From: Chitinophagales bacterium | Lineage (GTDB): Bacteria > Bacteroidota > Bacteroidia > Chitinophagales > UBA2359 | Length of the DNA stretch: 7,919 nucleotides | Reading direction: 5' to 3' | Assembly (NCBI GenBank): GCA_020629335.1 | Contig: JAHDDN010000247.1 | Coordinates: 1-7,919, forward strand | In this document: positions 1 through 6,609 of the stretch, one piece after another | How the letters are laid out: each line of letters begins with the position of its first letter | How positions within the stretch are numbered: position 1 is the stretch's first letter | The notes under the pieces: model-generated | The model's database searches: none | Told to the model about the DNA's origin: nothing | The model's input: the letters and a program-made list of their open reading frames with translations, nothing else | Translations under genes and position numbers: made by a program

Positions 1-75
1 CGCCGAAGGCGCATGGTCGGGCTGTCCGCTCTTATGTGGCTGTTCTCCTCCTACTACGCTAAGTGCTGCTTGTCT
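1..75 (+). repeat. Left copy of an intergenic repeat (30-base conserved head plus diverged tail)
   Basis: The first 30 bases are identical to 7767-7796 near the other end of the window. The next 33 bases align without gaps to 7797-7829, with about 22 matches by hand count. Bases 64-75 then resemble 7902-7913 (about 8 of 12, including CTTGTCT). The head begins with a small hairpin, CGCC-GAA-GGCG. I see no credible gene here, although a 74-codon open frame crosses the repeat. The window begins exactly at the repeat, so the element may extend to the left. Its origin and function are unknown; it behaves like a dispersed, non-coding repeat. Confidence 0.8.
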
Positions 76-132
76 GCTAAAGCCAGCCATCGCATCACTA
101 AGCTACGTAAGTCGCATCATAAACGCCACATA
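33..132. repeat. Internal inverted and direct repeats in the left intergenic region
   Basis: TATGTGGC at 33-40 is perfectly complementary to GCCACATA at 125-132, so the segment could close into a long stem-loop. Inside it, TCGCATCA occurs twice, at 90-97 and 112-119. These are short matches found by eye and could be chance, but they lie within a region already shown to be repetitive. No promoter of the Bacteroidota type (TTG then TAnnTTTG) was found between here and the start codon at 224. Confidence 0.35.
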
Positions 133-150
133 CCACTACCATCCCTAAGC

Positions 151-190
151 CTTCTCCCCTCACAGGGGAGATGCCCGAAGGGCAGAGGGG
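151..190. repeat. GC-rich double-hairpin intergenic repeat
   Basis: Two perfect hairpins lie back to back. CTCCCCT/AGGGGAG (154-160 with 164-170) has a three-base loop. TGCCC/GGGCA (172-176 with 180-184) has a GAA loop. AGAGGGG follows and could pair alternatively with the first CCCCT arm. From memory, elements of this plan are common between genes in Bacteroidota, with variable stem bases. It is not followed by a T-run on the + strand, so it does not look like a normal intrinsic terminator. It ends 33 bases before the acyl-CoA ligase start and would be in that gene's 5' leader if transcription begins upstream. Confidence 0.7.
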
Positions 191-223
191 TTACTAATCA
201 AAAAAACACAAATACACATAATA

Positions 224-2002
224 ATGGAATTTACTAAACTTTTCGAATTACCTCATCTACAATTAAAACACAGTCCAAATAACGACTGCCTCGCCTACAA
301 ACAAAAAGGCAAATGGGTCAAATTTAGTACCCAAGAAGTAGTCGATAATATCAATGCCGTCAGTAAAGGCTTACTAAAATTAGGCGTCAAAAAAGGAGAC
401 AAAATAGGACTCATCTCCACATCCAATAGACCAGAATGGAATTTCTTCGATTTGGGTATGCAACAAATAGGAGCCATCAATGTCCCAATCTACCCAACCA
501 TCAGCCCAAAAGAATACGACTACATCTTCAATAATGCAGAAATCAAATTCTGTATCGTATCCGATGAAGGAATACTCGCCAAAGTCAACAAAATAAAAGA
601 AAATGTACCAAGCTTAGAAGATATTTATTCCTTCGATGAAATAGAAGGATGCAAGCACTGGACCGAAATAAAAGAAGTCGGGCAAGAGCTAGACATAAGC
701 GAAGTCGAAGCGATCAAAGAAACCATCGACCCAGAAGATTTAGTAACACTCATCTATACTTCAGGAACAACAGGTGTCCCTAAAGGTGTCATGCTCTGCC
801 ACCGAAATATTGTCAGTAATATCAAATCAGCAATGGCTTGTATTCCCTTAGAAGACGATTATAAAGCACTAAGCTTCTTACCGCTTTGCCACATCTTCGA
901 GCGAACCGTTGTTTATGGGTATTTCTCTCAATCAGTAAGTATCTACTATGCAGAAAGCGTAGAAAAATTAGGCGATAATCTAAAAGAAGTAAAACCAGAT
1001 TTCTTTACCACCGTCCCAAGACTGTTAGAAAAAGTCTACGATAAAATCATCGCAAAAGGAATGGACCTTACAGGTGCCAAAAGAAAACTATTCTTCTGGG
1101 CCGTAGACCTTGGCCACGAGTTCAAGCCAGACGGCAGAAGCTGGTTGTACGATAGAAAATTAGCCTTAGCAGATAAGCTCATCTTTAGCAAATGGAGAGA
1201 AGCCTTAGGAGGTAATGTAAAAGGTATACTCACAGGCGCAGCAGCTATGCAGCCACGTCTATTAAGAGTATTCAATGCAGCAGGTATGATCGTCAGAGAA
1301 GCCTACGGCCTCACCGAGACATCACCAGCCCTAACCATTAACCGCTTTGAACCAGAAGGTTGTATCATCGGTACAGTAGGGCCACCAATCCCAGGCGTAG
1401 AAATCAAAATAGCAGAAGATAACGAAATCCTCGCTAAAGGACCGAACATCATGTTAGGTTATTACAAAAGAGATGATGCCAATAAAGAAGTATTCTCAGG
1501 AGAAAATAACGAATGGTTCCACACGGGAGACGTAGGAGAGTGGGTATCCAACGGAAAATACAAATTCCTCAAAATTACTGACCGTAAAAAAGAATTATTC
1601 AAAACTTCTGGTGGTAAATATGTAGCACCACAAGCCTTAGAAAACAAATTCAAAGAATCCATGATGATAGAACAAGTCATGGCCATCGGAAATGATAAGA
1701 AATTTGTATCTGCTTTCTATTGCCCATCATTTGCAGCCTTAGAAGATTTCTGTGAGTGTAATGATATACCTACGAGCTCTAAGGAAGATATGTGCAATCA
1801 TCCCAAAGTAGTAGCAGAATACCAACGCATCACAGACGAGTACAATGAAGAATTCAGCAAGATAGAGAAAATCAAAAAATTCAAAATCTTACCAGTAGAA
1901 TGGTCCGTAGAAGGTGGAGAACTAACCCCCACCATGAAAATGAAACGAAAAAAGATACTCGAAAAATATAAAAGCGATGTAGAAGATATTTATAACGTAT
2001 AA
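224..2002 (+). CDS. Long-chain fatty acid CoA ligase (AMP-binding enzyme)
   Basis: This is a 592-residue ATP-dependent acyl-CoA synthetase. It converts a free fatty acid, ATP and CoA to acyl-CoA, AMP and pyrophosphate through an acyl-adenylate. It should act in the cytoplasm or at the inner membrane face, feeding beta-oxidation or lipid synthesis. The adenylation motifs appear in order: the phosphate-binding loop YTSGTTGVPKG (178-188), YGLTET (361-366), WFHTGD (431-436) with the ribose-binding Asp436, and the hinge region ITDRKKELFKTSGGKY (451-466). A C-terminal LTPTMKMKR (567-575) holds the candidate catalytic lysine. Length and motif spacing fit a full-length FadD/FACL15-type enzyme. The ATG follows an A-rich leader with no Shine-Dalgarno sequence. 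It is convergent with its neighbour and looks monocistronic. Acyl chain length cannot be read from the sequence. Confidence 0.95.
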   Translation: MEFTKLFELPHLQLKHSPNNDCLAYKQKGKWVKFSTQEVVDNINAVSKGLLKLGVKKGDKIGLISTSNRPEWNFFDLGMQQIGAINVPIYPTISPKEYDYIFNNAEIKFCIVSDEGILAKVNKIKENVPSLEDIYSFDEIEGCKHWTEIKEVGQELDISEVEAIKETIDPEDLVTLIYTSGTTGVPKGVMLCHRNIVSNIKSAMACIPLEDDYKALSFLPLCHIFERTVVYGYFSQSVSIYYAESVEKLGDNLKEVKPDFFTTVPRLLEKVYDKIIAKGMDLTGAKRKLFFWAVDLGHEFKPDGRSWLYDRKLALADKLIFSKWREALGGNVKGILTGAAAMQPRLLRVFNAAGMIVREAYGLTETSPALTINRFEPEGCIIGTVGPPIPGVEIKIAEDNEILAKGPNIMLGYYKRDDANKEVFSGENNEWFHTGDVGEWVSNGKYKFLKITDRKKELFKTSGGKYVAPQALENKFKESMMIEQVMAIGNDKKFVSAFYCPSFAALEDFCECNDIPTSSKEDMCNHPKVVAEYQRITDEYNEEFSKIEKIKKFKILPVEWSVEGGELTPTMKMKRKKILEKYKSDVEDIYNV

Positions 2003-2011
2003 AAATCTCCC

Positions 2012-2055
2012 GTAGGGACGTTGAACTGCAGTCCAAAAATCACATTGCAACGTCC
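2012..2055 (+). repeat. Interrupted copy of the GTAGGGACGTTG palindrome
   Basis: The head GTAGGGACGTTG is the same as at 3989. GGACGTTG (2016-2023) pairs perfectly with CAACGTCC (2048-2055), but the centre is expanded and contains a second palindrome, ACTGCAGT (2025-2032). Compared with the compact copy at 3993-4013, it looks as if the centre was duplicated or rearranged: GGACGTTGAACTGCAGTCC is a near copy missing two bases, followed by an additional right arm. It directly abuts the terminator stem. It has no apparent coding role. Confidence 0.75.
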
Positions 2056-2088
2056 AAAAAAGGCATATCTGAAAGATATGCCTTTTTT
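2056..2088. terminator. Bidirectional intrinsic terminator between convergent genes
   Basis: There is a perfect 15-base-pair stem, including its A and T tails: AAAAAAGGCATATCT (2056-2070), loop GAA, and AGATATGCCTTTTTT (2074-2088). The T-run serves the acyl-CoA ligase on the + strand, and the A-run becomes a U-run for the L,D-transpeptidase on the minus strand. It starts 54 bases after the ligase stop and lies 54 bases beyond the transpeptidase stop. Its position between convergent genes fits a shared terminator. Confidence 0.9.
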
Positions 2089-2099
2089 GTTTTTATTCC

Positions 2100-2121
2100 G
2101 TAAAGACGCATACTTGCGTCT
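2100..2121 (+). repeat. GTAAAGACGC palindrome
   Basis: AGACGCA (2104-2110) and TGCGTCT (2115-2121) form a perfect seven-base-pair stem with the four-base loop TACT. The head GTAAAGACG has the same plan (GTARRGRCG) as the heads at 2012, 3989 and 5202, but the stem sequence differs. It lies 20 bases from the 3' end of the L,D-transpeptidase gene and is not followed by a T-run. It is a member of a non-coding palindrome family rather than a terminator. Confidence 0.7.
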
Positions 2122-2141
2122 CATAATCTATGCATGAGTTT

Positions 2142-4034
2142 CTACTTAAAAAACAATTCCATCACTTCCCCATCCTTATTATACACATCCTCATAAAACT
2201 GTAGCTCACCAGCCTCATCTACCCAAGCAGTAAAGTACAGTAAATAAATAGGAACAGGTTCTTCCAAATCCACTCGCTTTTTCTTCCCCCTACTAATAAT
2301 TTGATCAATCTTAGGTCGATCCCATTTAGTACCAGCCAATAAAAATTCCGCTAATTCCAAAGGATTCTCCAATCGCACACACCCATGACTAAAACAACGT
2401 CGCTTCTCACTAAATAGCTTCTTAGATTGTGTATCATGTACATAGATACTATAACGATTAGGGAACATAAACTTCACGATTCCCAATGCATTACCTGCTC
2501 CTGGATTTTGTCGAATCACATAAGGAAATTTAGAACGAGAAACATTTGTCCAATCCACACTATACGGATTTACCTTCTTACCCCCACTTAACAAACTCAT
2601 ATTATTATTGGCCAGATAAGCAGGATTCTTCTTAATCTTAGGCAACAACTCCCTTGATGAAATACTATAAGGGACAGTCCAGGTAGGATTGAACTCAATA
2701 TAGCGCATATAATCATTAAATACTGCTGTACGAGTATAGGGCCTACCAACAACCACCCTCTTTACCAATGACACTGTATCCTCATCATATACCCTAAGCT
2801 CAAAGCCAGGTATATTGACAATAATATGCCTTGCCCCAATATCATGCGGTACCCAACGCCACCTTTCCAAATTGATCTTAATCTGCTCTAAACGATCCGA
2901 AGGAGAGGTATTAAGCGCTCTTAAGGTTTGAGGGCCAACAATTCCATCTGCTTTTAAACCCTTACTTTTTTGAAACTGATAGACTAACTGATAAAGCGTA
3001 CTATCAAAGTAAGCAGCATTATAAACACTATCCGTTTGTAGAACAAAAGTATCTGAACGCATCGTCAAAGACTCCATTACATTCCCATCATCCATAATGA
3101 TATAGAATAAGGTATCATCATTCAAATAATTAGGGCGATTAAGGCTATCTGGTATTTCACTTAATCGCTTTCTCAGTAAAGCTACTCTTTCCTCTTCTAC
3201 TCCTAATTCCATCTTAGGGCCTTCTGGCACCCTTTCCCATTCTATATTTTTGAGATTTTCCTCATACTCAACATAAGCCTTTTTAAGCAATTGGTATTGC
3301 TGATGAGGGGAAGCTGTCTTTGCAAAAAAGCTACTCAACTGATTCTCTTTAATAGCTTTTTCAATATTGCTAAGTACTGCAATAGAGTCCGTATCAATTT
3401 CATACATTTGCTCCAGTAAACGAGGATCAACTTTCCCACCCCTCAAATGACGAGCATAAGCAATACTCGCATCCGTCAATAAAATATCAAACTTAGCCAC
3501 TAAGTCAGGATCATATAAGCCCATCTTTAAGTCATCTGTATTGATCTTTTTATAGTATTTGGCTAAAGTGGTAAAATGATAATCTTCCTTAAGCAATCCT
3601 TCTGCATCCGCCTGCTTGAGTAATCGCATCATAGTATCCGCCTTCAATAAACTCAACTCATTCTCATCAAACCAAATAGCACTTAGCTCATTTTGTTGAT
3701 AAGTATATAATGTCCGAGAAGCATCTATCACTTTATTTCCTAAAATACTTAGATTAGCTCCAGCCTTAATGCGCGGCAATCCATTAGAGTAGTCTCTTCT
3801 ATCAAAAATATCAATGGAGTCAGTAACGATCCCCTCAATATAAGCATCTGTGAATGCCCACTCTATACTATCTGTCACCACTCCCTCAGAAGGCTTAGCT
3901 GTAGTTTCAGATTCCCAATCACTTAGGCGCTGATTAATCAAAGAAGATACCTCCTGTGCGTGAATATTAAATGTAAATAGGATTATTAGTAGGGACGTTG
4001 CAGTGCAACGTCCAATGGAAATTGGTCGAATCAT
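2142..4034 (-). CDS. Periplasmic L,D-transpeptidase, YcbB/LdtD type
   Basis: This 630-residue exported enzyme is likely to make 3-3 cross-links in peptidoglycan. Residues 1-26 are a signal peptide with likely cleavage at HA|Q. A helical N-terminal scaffold region follows (about 100-280). Next is a peptidoglycan-binding helical module (about 343-376, with FQKSKGLKADGIVG). The YkuD catalytic domain spans about 401-570. Its active-site segment is CFSHGCVRLENP, with catalytic Cys552 and His550, preceded by YVHDT with His533. This order matches the YcbB family, and the protein is complete. The only in-frame ATG is at 4034, so a palindromic repeat (3989-4013) is part of the signal peptide. The gene starts 15 bases after the zinc-ribbon gene, which suggests co-transcription. 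It ends in TAG before a shared terminator. Confidence 0.93.
   Translation of the reverse strand: MIRPISIGRCTATSLLIILFTFNIHAQEVSSLINQRLSDWESETTAKPSEGVVTDSIEWAFTDAYIEGIVTDSIDIFDRRDYSNGLPRIKAGANLSILGNKVIDASRTLYTYQQNELSAIWFDENELSLLKADTMMRLLKQADAEGLLKEDYHFTTLAKYYKKINTDDLKMGLYDPDLVAKFDILLTDASIAYARHLRGGKVDPRLLEQMYEIDTDSIAVLSNIEKAIKENQLSSFFAKTASPHQQYQLLKKAYVEYEENLKNIEWERVPEGPKMELGVEEERVALLRKRLSEIPDSLNRPNYLNDDTLFYIIMDDGNVMESLTMRSDTFVLQTDSVYNAAYFDSTLYQLVYQFQKSKGLKADGIVGPQTLRALNTSPSDRLEQIKINLERWRWVPHDIGARHIIVNIPGFELRVYDEDTVSLVKRVVVGRPYTRTAVFNDYMRYIEFNPTWTVPYSISSRELLPKIKKNPAYLANNNMSLLSGGKKVNPYSVDWTNVSRSKFPYVIRQNPGAGNALGIVKFMFPNRYSIYVHDTQSKKLFSEKRRCFSHGCVRLENPLELAEFLLAGTKWDRPKIDQIISRGKKKRVDLEEPVPIYLLYFTAWVDEAGELQFYEDVYNKDGEVMELFFK
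3989..4013 (+). repeat. GTAGGGACGTTGCA palindrome inside the transpeptidase signal-peptide codons
   Basis: GGACGTTGCA (3993-4002) and TGCAACGTCC (4004-4013) are perfect reverse complements around a single central base. With the preceding GTAG the unit is 25 bases and matches the head of the repeat at 2012. The 21-base palindrome covers exactly codons 8-14 of the L,D-transpeptidase and is read as GRCTATS. No downstream in-frame ATG, GTG or TTG exists before the signal-peptide end, so the repeat must be translated if this protein is made. Confidence 0.85.
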
Positions 4035-4049
4035 ATTTTATTTGTTTAT

Positions 4050-5147
4050 TTACCTATTCAAAAACACAATAACAAAAATAACAATCGCAATAAACAAAAC
4101 CAACAAAGCAATCTTTATCTTGCTATAAGGACGATCTCCCTTCACTTTGCCAGTCCGCCCATTAATTAAAAACTGATAAACCTTACCTTTGTATTGATAA
4201 GAGCTAATCCAAATAGGTAATAGTACATGCTTAAAAGTGATCCCACTATAATCCGTATTGATATAGTGAATTCGTTGAGCATCTCCCCCAATATCTCGTC
4301 TAACCGCACTATTTATACGGTTATCAATTTTGTATTTAGCTTCCTTAAAACCACTTTCTAAATCAATCTGATAACATTCCGTCCGAAAGCCCCTCAAGTA
4401 ATGCTCATTGAAGGGTGTCAAATTCTTTAAATCAAAGGGAGAAATTGCTTCTAAAGTTTCCTTATAAAGCGTAGTCGTCCCAACTATGAGAACATCATCA
4501 AAAAAAATAGATTGATGCCCACTCGCAGGATACCATTTAGTGCGAGTTTTGGATCTCATCACAGACTTAGGTCGACCATCTACCATGACAGTCGTTCGTT
4601 CTTGCGTAGTATAATGCTTCCCCCTTAAACCCTCATATTCACTTTCTGTTTGGCAATCATAGGTCCAGTAAGGTACATAAATTCCCTTGAGTTGGTTGTC
4701 TACAGCGGCATACTTCTTTAAAGCATTTGGAGCAAACCAAAGCGAATTAACCCATGCACGAAATTCCTTAAAAGCTTCTTCTTTAGGAACAGAAAAGGGA
4801 AGGAGAGCTTGCGGCTCAATGATAGTACACTTGGTGGCCCCATCTATCATCAATGAATTTCCACAAAATGAGCAATCTTCTGCTATAACTTCTGGTGGGA
4901 GTTGTGTCTGAGCCCCACAAGAATCACACCTGACCAAGCTAATATCAATACTCCTTCTTTGGCCAGCCACCTTTTCCTTATAAGTATAAAAATCTAACTC
5001 CTGAATTTGATCAGCAGAGCTTGCGATAACATTTTCAGTACCGCAGTATTGGCACACCAGATCCTTAGTACCTGGCGTAAACTCCAATAAGGCAGCACAG
5101 TGTTTGCAAGAAAGTTCTTCGTAAATATTGGATAGGGCTTCTTCCAT
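4050..5147 (-). CDS. Double zinc-ribbon protein with C-terminal membrane anchor (YdjG-like)
   Basis: This is a 365-residue protein. Two zinc-ribbon modules lie at the N-terminus: Cys14/Cys17 with Cys32/Cys35, and Cys74/Cys77 with Cys92/Cys95, each a pair of CxxC motifs. A long soluble middle region follows, with Trp/Tyr-rich IYVPYWTYDC (156-165) and ILL-type PIWISSYQYKGK (311-322). One strongly hydrophobic segment (about 345-363) ends two residues before the C-terminus, so it is a tail-anchored protein with its ribbons in the cytoplasm. Similar proteins are often misnamed 'primosomal protein N'' or 'helicase' because of the ribbons; no helicase motifs are present. In Bacillus subtilis, YdjG has this kind of architecture and works with an SPFH protein, YdjI, and PspA. 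The preceding gene here is SPFH, which supports the match. The metal and partner are inferred. Confidence 0.82.
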   Translation of the reverse strand: MEEALSNIYEELSCKHCAALLEFTPGTKDLVCQYCGTENVIASSADQIQELDFYTYKEKVAGQRRSIDISLVRCDSCGAQTQLPPEVIAEDCSFCGNSLMIDGATKCTIIEPQALLPFSVPKEEAFKEFRAWVNSLWFAPNALKKYAAVDNQLKGIYVPYWTYDCQTESEYEGLRGKHYTTQERTTVMVDGRPKSVMRSKTRTKWYPASGHQSIFFDDVLIVGTTTLYKETLEAISPFDLKNLTPFNEHYLRGFRTECYQIDLESGFKEAKYKIDNRINSAVRRDIGGDAQRIHYINTDYSGITFKHVLLPIWISSYQYKGKVYQFLINGRTGKVKGDRPYSKIKIALLVLFIAIVIFVIVFLNR

Positions 5148-5164
5148 GTATAAAAGAATAAGAG

Positions 5165-5282
5165 GTAATGGGTAATTAGGGCGTGCATTAGTAATAAAGA
5201 TGTAGGGGCGATCCCTTGTGGTCGCCCAATCTGGGTAATAATCTTATTATATTAACGCACGAGCCTATATTATACCCACTAC
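5165..5282. repeat. Long imperfect palindrome filling the SPFH/zinc-ribbon gap
   Basis: The left arm 5165-5200 and the right arm 5242-5282 are imperfect inverted repeats. About 31 of 36 left-arm bases find partners in order by hand alignment with small gaps. Conserved blocks include CGTGC/GCACG, TTA/TAA, TAGG/CCTA and GTAATGGG against CCCACTAC. A GTAGGGGCG palindrome lies in the centre. The element leaves only 17 bases before the zinc-ribbon start codon and 33 after the SPFH stop. It has the look of a small non-autonomous element or a decayed one, and its transcript could fold between the two genes. Confidence 0.55.
5202..5227 (+). repeat. GTAGGGGCG palindrome (core of the larger element)
   Basis: GGGCGA (5206-5211) pairs with TCGCCC (5222-5227), with partial pairing continuing into the loop CCCTTGTGG. 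The head GTAGGGGCG matches the GTARRGRCG plan and the orientation of the copies at 2012, 2100 and 3989, with a different stem. From memory, GTAGGGGCG...CGCCC repeats are frequent in Bacteroidota and some cyanobacterial genomes. No coding role is seen. Confidence 0.7.
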
Positions 5283-5315
5283 AAATATTGACTATTTTTC
5301 ATTGAAACTTAGTGA

Positions 5316-6422
5316 TTACTCAGGTAGTGGCGGCGGCACACTTTCAAATAAAGCGTTAACATCACTAACAGTTTGTGCTGCTGCCCATTCTGTCATGCCT
5401 TGCTTCCAAATAAGCGTGTCCTTCTGGAGAGTTCCATCTTGGATTAATCCTTGGATATGAGCCTGATCAAATGGCCCTGTTTGTTCCCCATTTTGAGCAA
5501 CAAAAATCTTCATTTGATTGGGTAGTGGAGGAGGAGTAGCATTTCCTTGGTTTTGGATTTGCCCTTGTTGTTGCTGTTGATTGGCCATTTGGTTAGCCAT
5601 TGCAAAGCCCATACCCATACCGATACCTTCTCCTGCGCTTCCTCCAGGATTCTCAGCAGCTTTCTCCATTGCTTCTGCCGTTTGGTATTGGGTATACTTA
5701 TTGAGATCGCCTATGATGCCCATGCTCGAACGCTTATCAAGGGCCTCTTCGACTTCTTTAGGAAGCGAAATGTTTTCAATAAAAAACTGCTCAAGACTCA
5801 GCCCATATTCTGAAAACTCTGGACTGATTTTATCATGTATGAACTTGGATAGCTCATCTAAATTAGCGGCGAGATCTAAAATAGGAATCTTGCTTTCACC
5901 TATAACATCGGTGAAGCGAGCAACGATAATATTGCGTAACTGATTGGTAATTTCCTGTATATTAAACTGTCCATCGGTGCCAACAATCTGCTTAATAAAT
6001 TCTTCAGCATCTTCGATCTTAATCGTATAAGTTCCAAATGCCCTGAGCCTAACGGGCCCAAATTCAGGATCACGTAACATAATGGGGTTAGTTGTTCCCC
6101 ACTTTCGGTCGGTAAAGACTTTCGTGTTTACAAAGTAAACTTCTGCTTTAAAGGGGCTGTTAAAACCATGCTCCCAACTTTTGAGAGTGGTCATGATTGG
6201 CATGTTTTGAGTGGTTAGCTCATAGCGCCCTGGCGTAAAAATATCTGCAAGTTGGCCCTCATTAATAAAAATGGCCATCTGAGTTTCTCTAACAGTTAAT
6301 TGCGCACCATATTTAATTTCATTTCCATATCTTTCAAAACGGTAGACCATCGTATTCTGGGTATCATCTATCCACTCGATGACGTCTACAAATTCTCCAG
6401 TAATTTTTTTCCAAAGATCCAT
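5316..6422 (-). CDS. SPFH-domain protein with C-terminal GYF_2 domain (YdjI-like)
   Basis: This 368-residue protein belongs to the SPFH (stomatin/prohibitin/flotillin/HflK) group, in the class related to YdjI and sometimes named 'virion core protein'. Residues 1-235 form the SPFH part, with no signal peptide or membrane helix, so attachment to membrane probably needs a partner. A low-complexity linker (about 256-295), rich in Gly, Met, Ala and Gln and with a run of five Gln (283-287), leads to a GYF_2 domain (about 304-359; GPF 316-318, Trp339, Trp346). PPPLP occurs on both sides of that domain (297-301 and 363-367). The next gene downstream encodes the zinc-ribbon membrane protein, its likely partner. 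In Bacillus subtilis the equivalent proteins recruit PspA to membrane. Scaffolding in the envelope stress response is inferred. No Shine-Dalgarno sequence precedes the ATG. Confidence 0.88.
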   Translation of the reverse strand: MDLWKKITGEFVDVIEWIDDTQNTMVYRFERYGNEIKYGAQLTVRETQMAIFINEGQLADIFTPGRYELTTQNMPIMTTLKSWEHGFNSPFKAEVYFVNTKVFTDRKWGTTNPIMLRDPEFGPVRLRAFGTYTIKIEDAEEFIKQIVGTDGQFNIQEITNQLRNIIVARFTDVIGESKIPILDLAANLDELSKFIHDKISPEFSEYGLSLEQFFIENISLPKEVEEALDKRSSMGIIGDLNKYTQYQTAEAMEKAAENPGGSAGEGIGMGMGFAMANQMANQQQQQGQIQNQGNATPPPLPNQMKIFVAQNGEQTGPFDQAHIQGLIQDGTLQKDTLIWKQGMTEWAAAQTVSDVNALFESVPPPLPE

Positions 6423-6609
6423 TTATAGTGATTTATATAGTGAAAGGTTTGTATTAATATTGATGAGGTGGAAACAAATGTTAAAAAAGGGGAGGTGAAT
6501 TTAGGGGAAGGGTGTTGGTCTGTTATTCATACTTGTTCAATATATTAAAAGGTTCTAAATACAAAAATCACAACTTCGATAAAGCAAAAAAAGTTCCTAA
6601 AAAACATAA

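Noticed and set aside
13..237. A 74-codon open frame on the + strand at the left end
   Set aside because: It runs through the repeat and the double hairpin, has no recognisable protein features and overlaps the start of the ligase gene.
4050..5147. Annotation of the zinc-ribbon protein as a PriA-type helicase
   Set aside because: No Walker A or B or other helicase motifs occur; only the paired CxxC ribbons resemble that family.
6475..6482. Minus-strand AACATTTG, close to the Bacteroidota -7 consensus TAnnTTTG, about 53 bases before the SPFH start
   Set aside because: The first base of the consensus is wrong and no TTG is seen at the expected -33 distance, so the promoter call is too weak to annotate.
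6489..6513. G-rich run on the + strand that might form a G-quadruplex
   Set aside because: Only three runs of three or more G are present, so a standard three-tier quadruplex cannot form.
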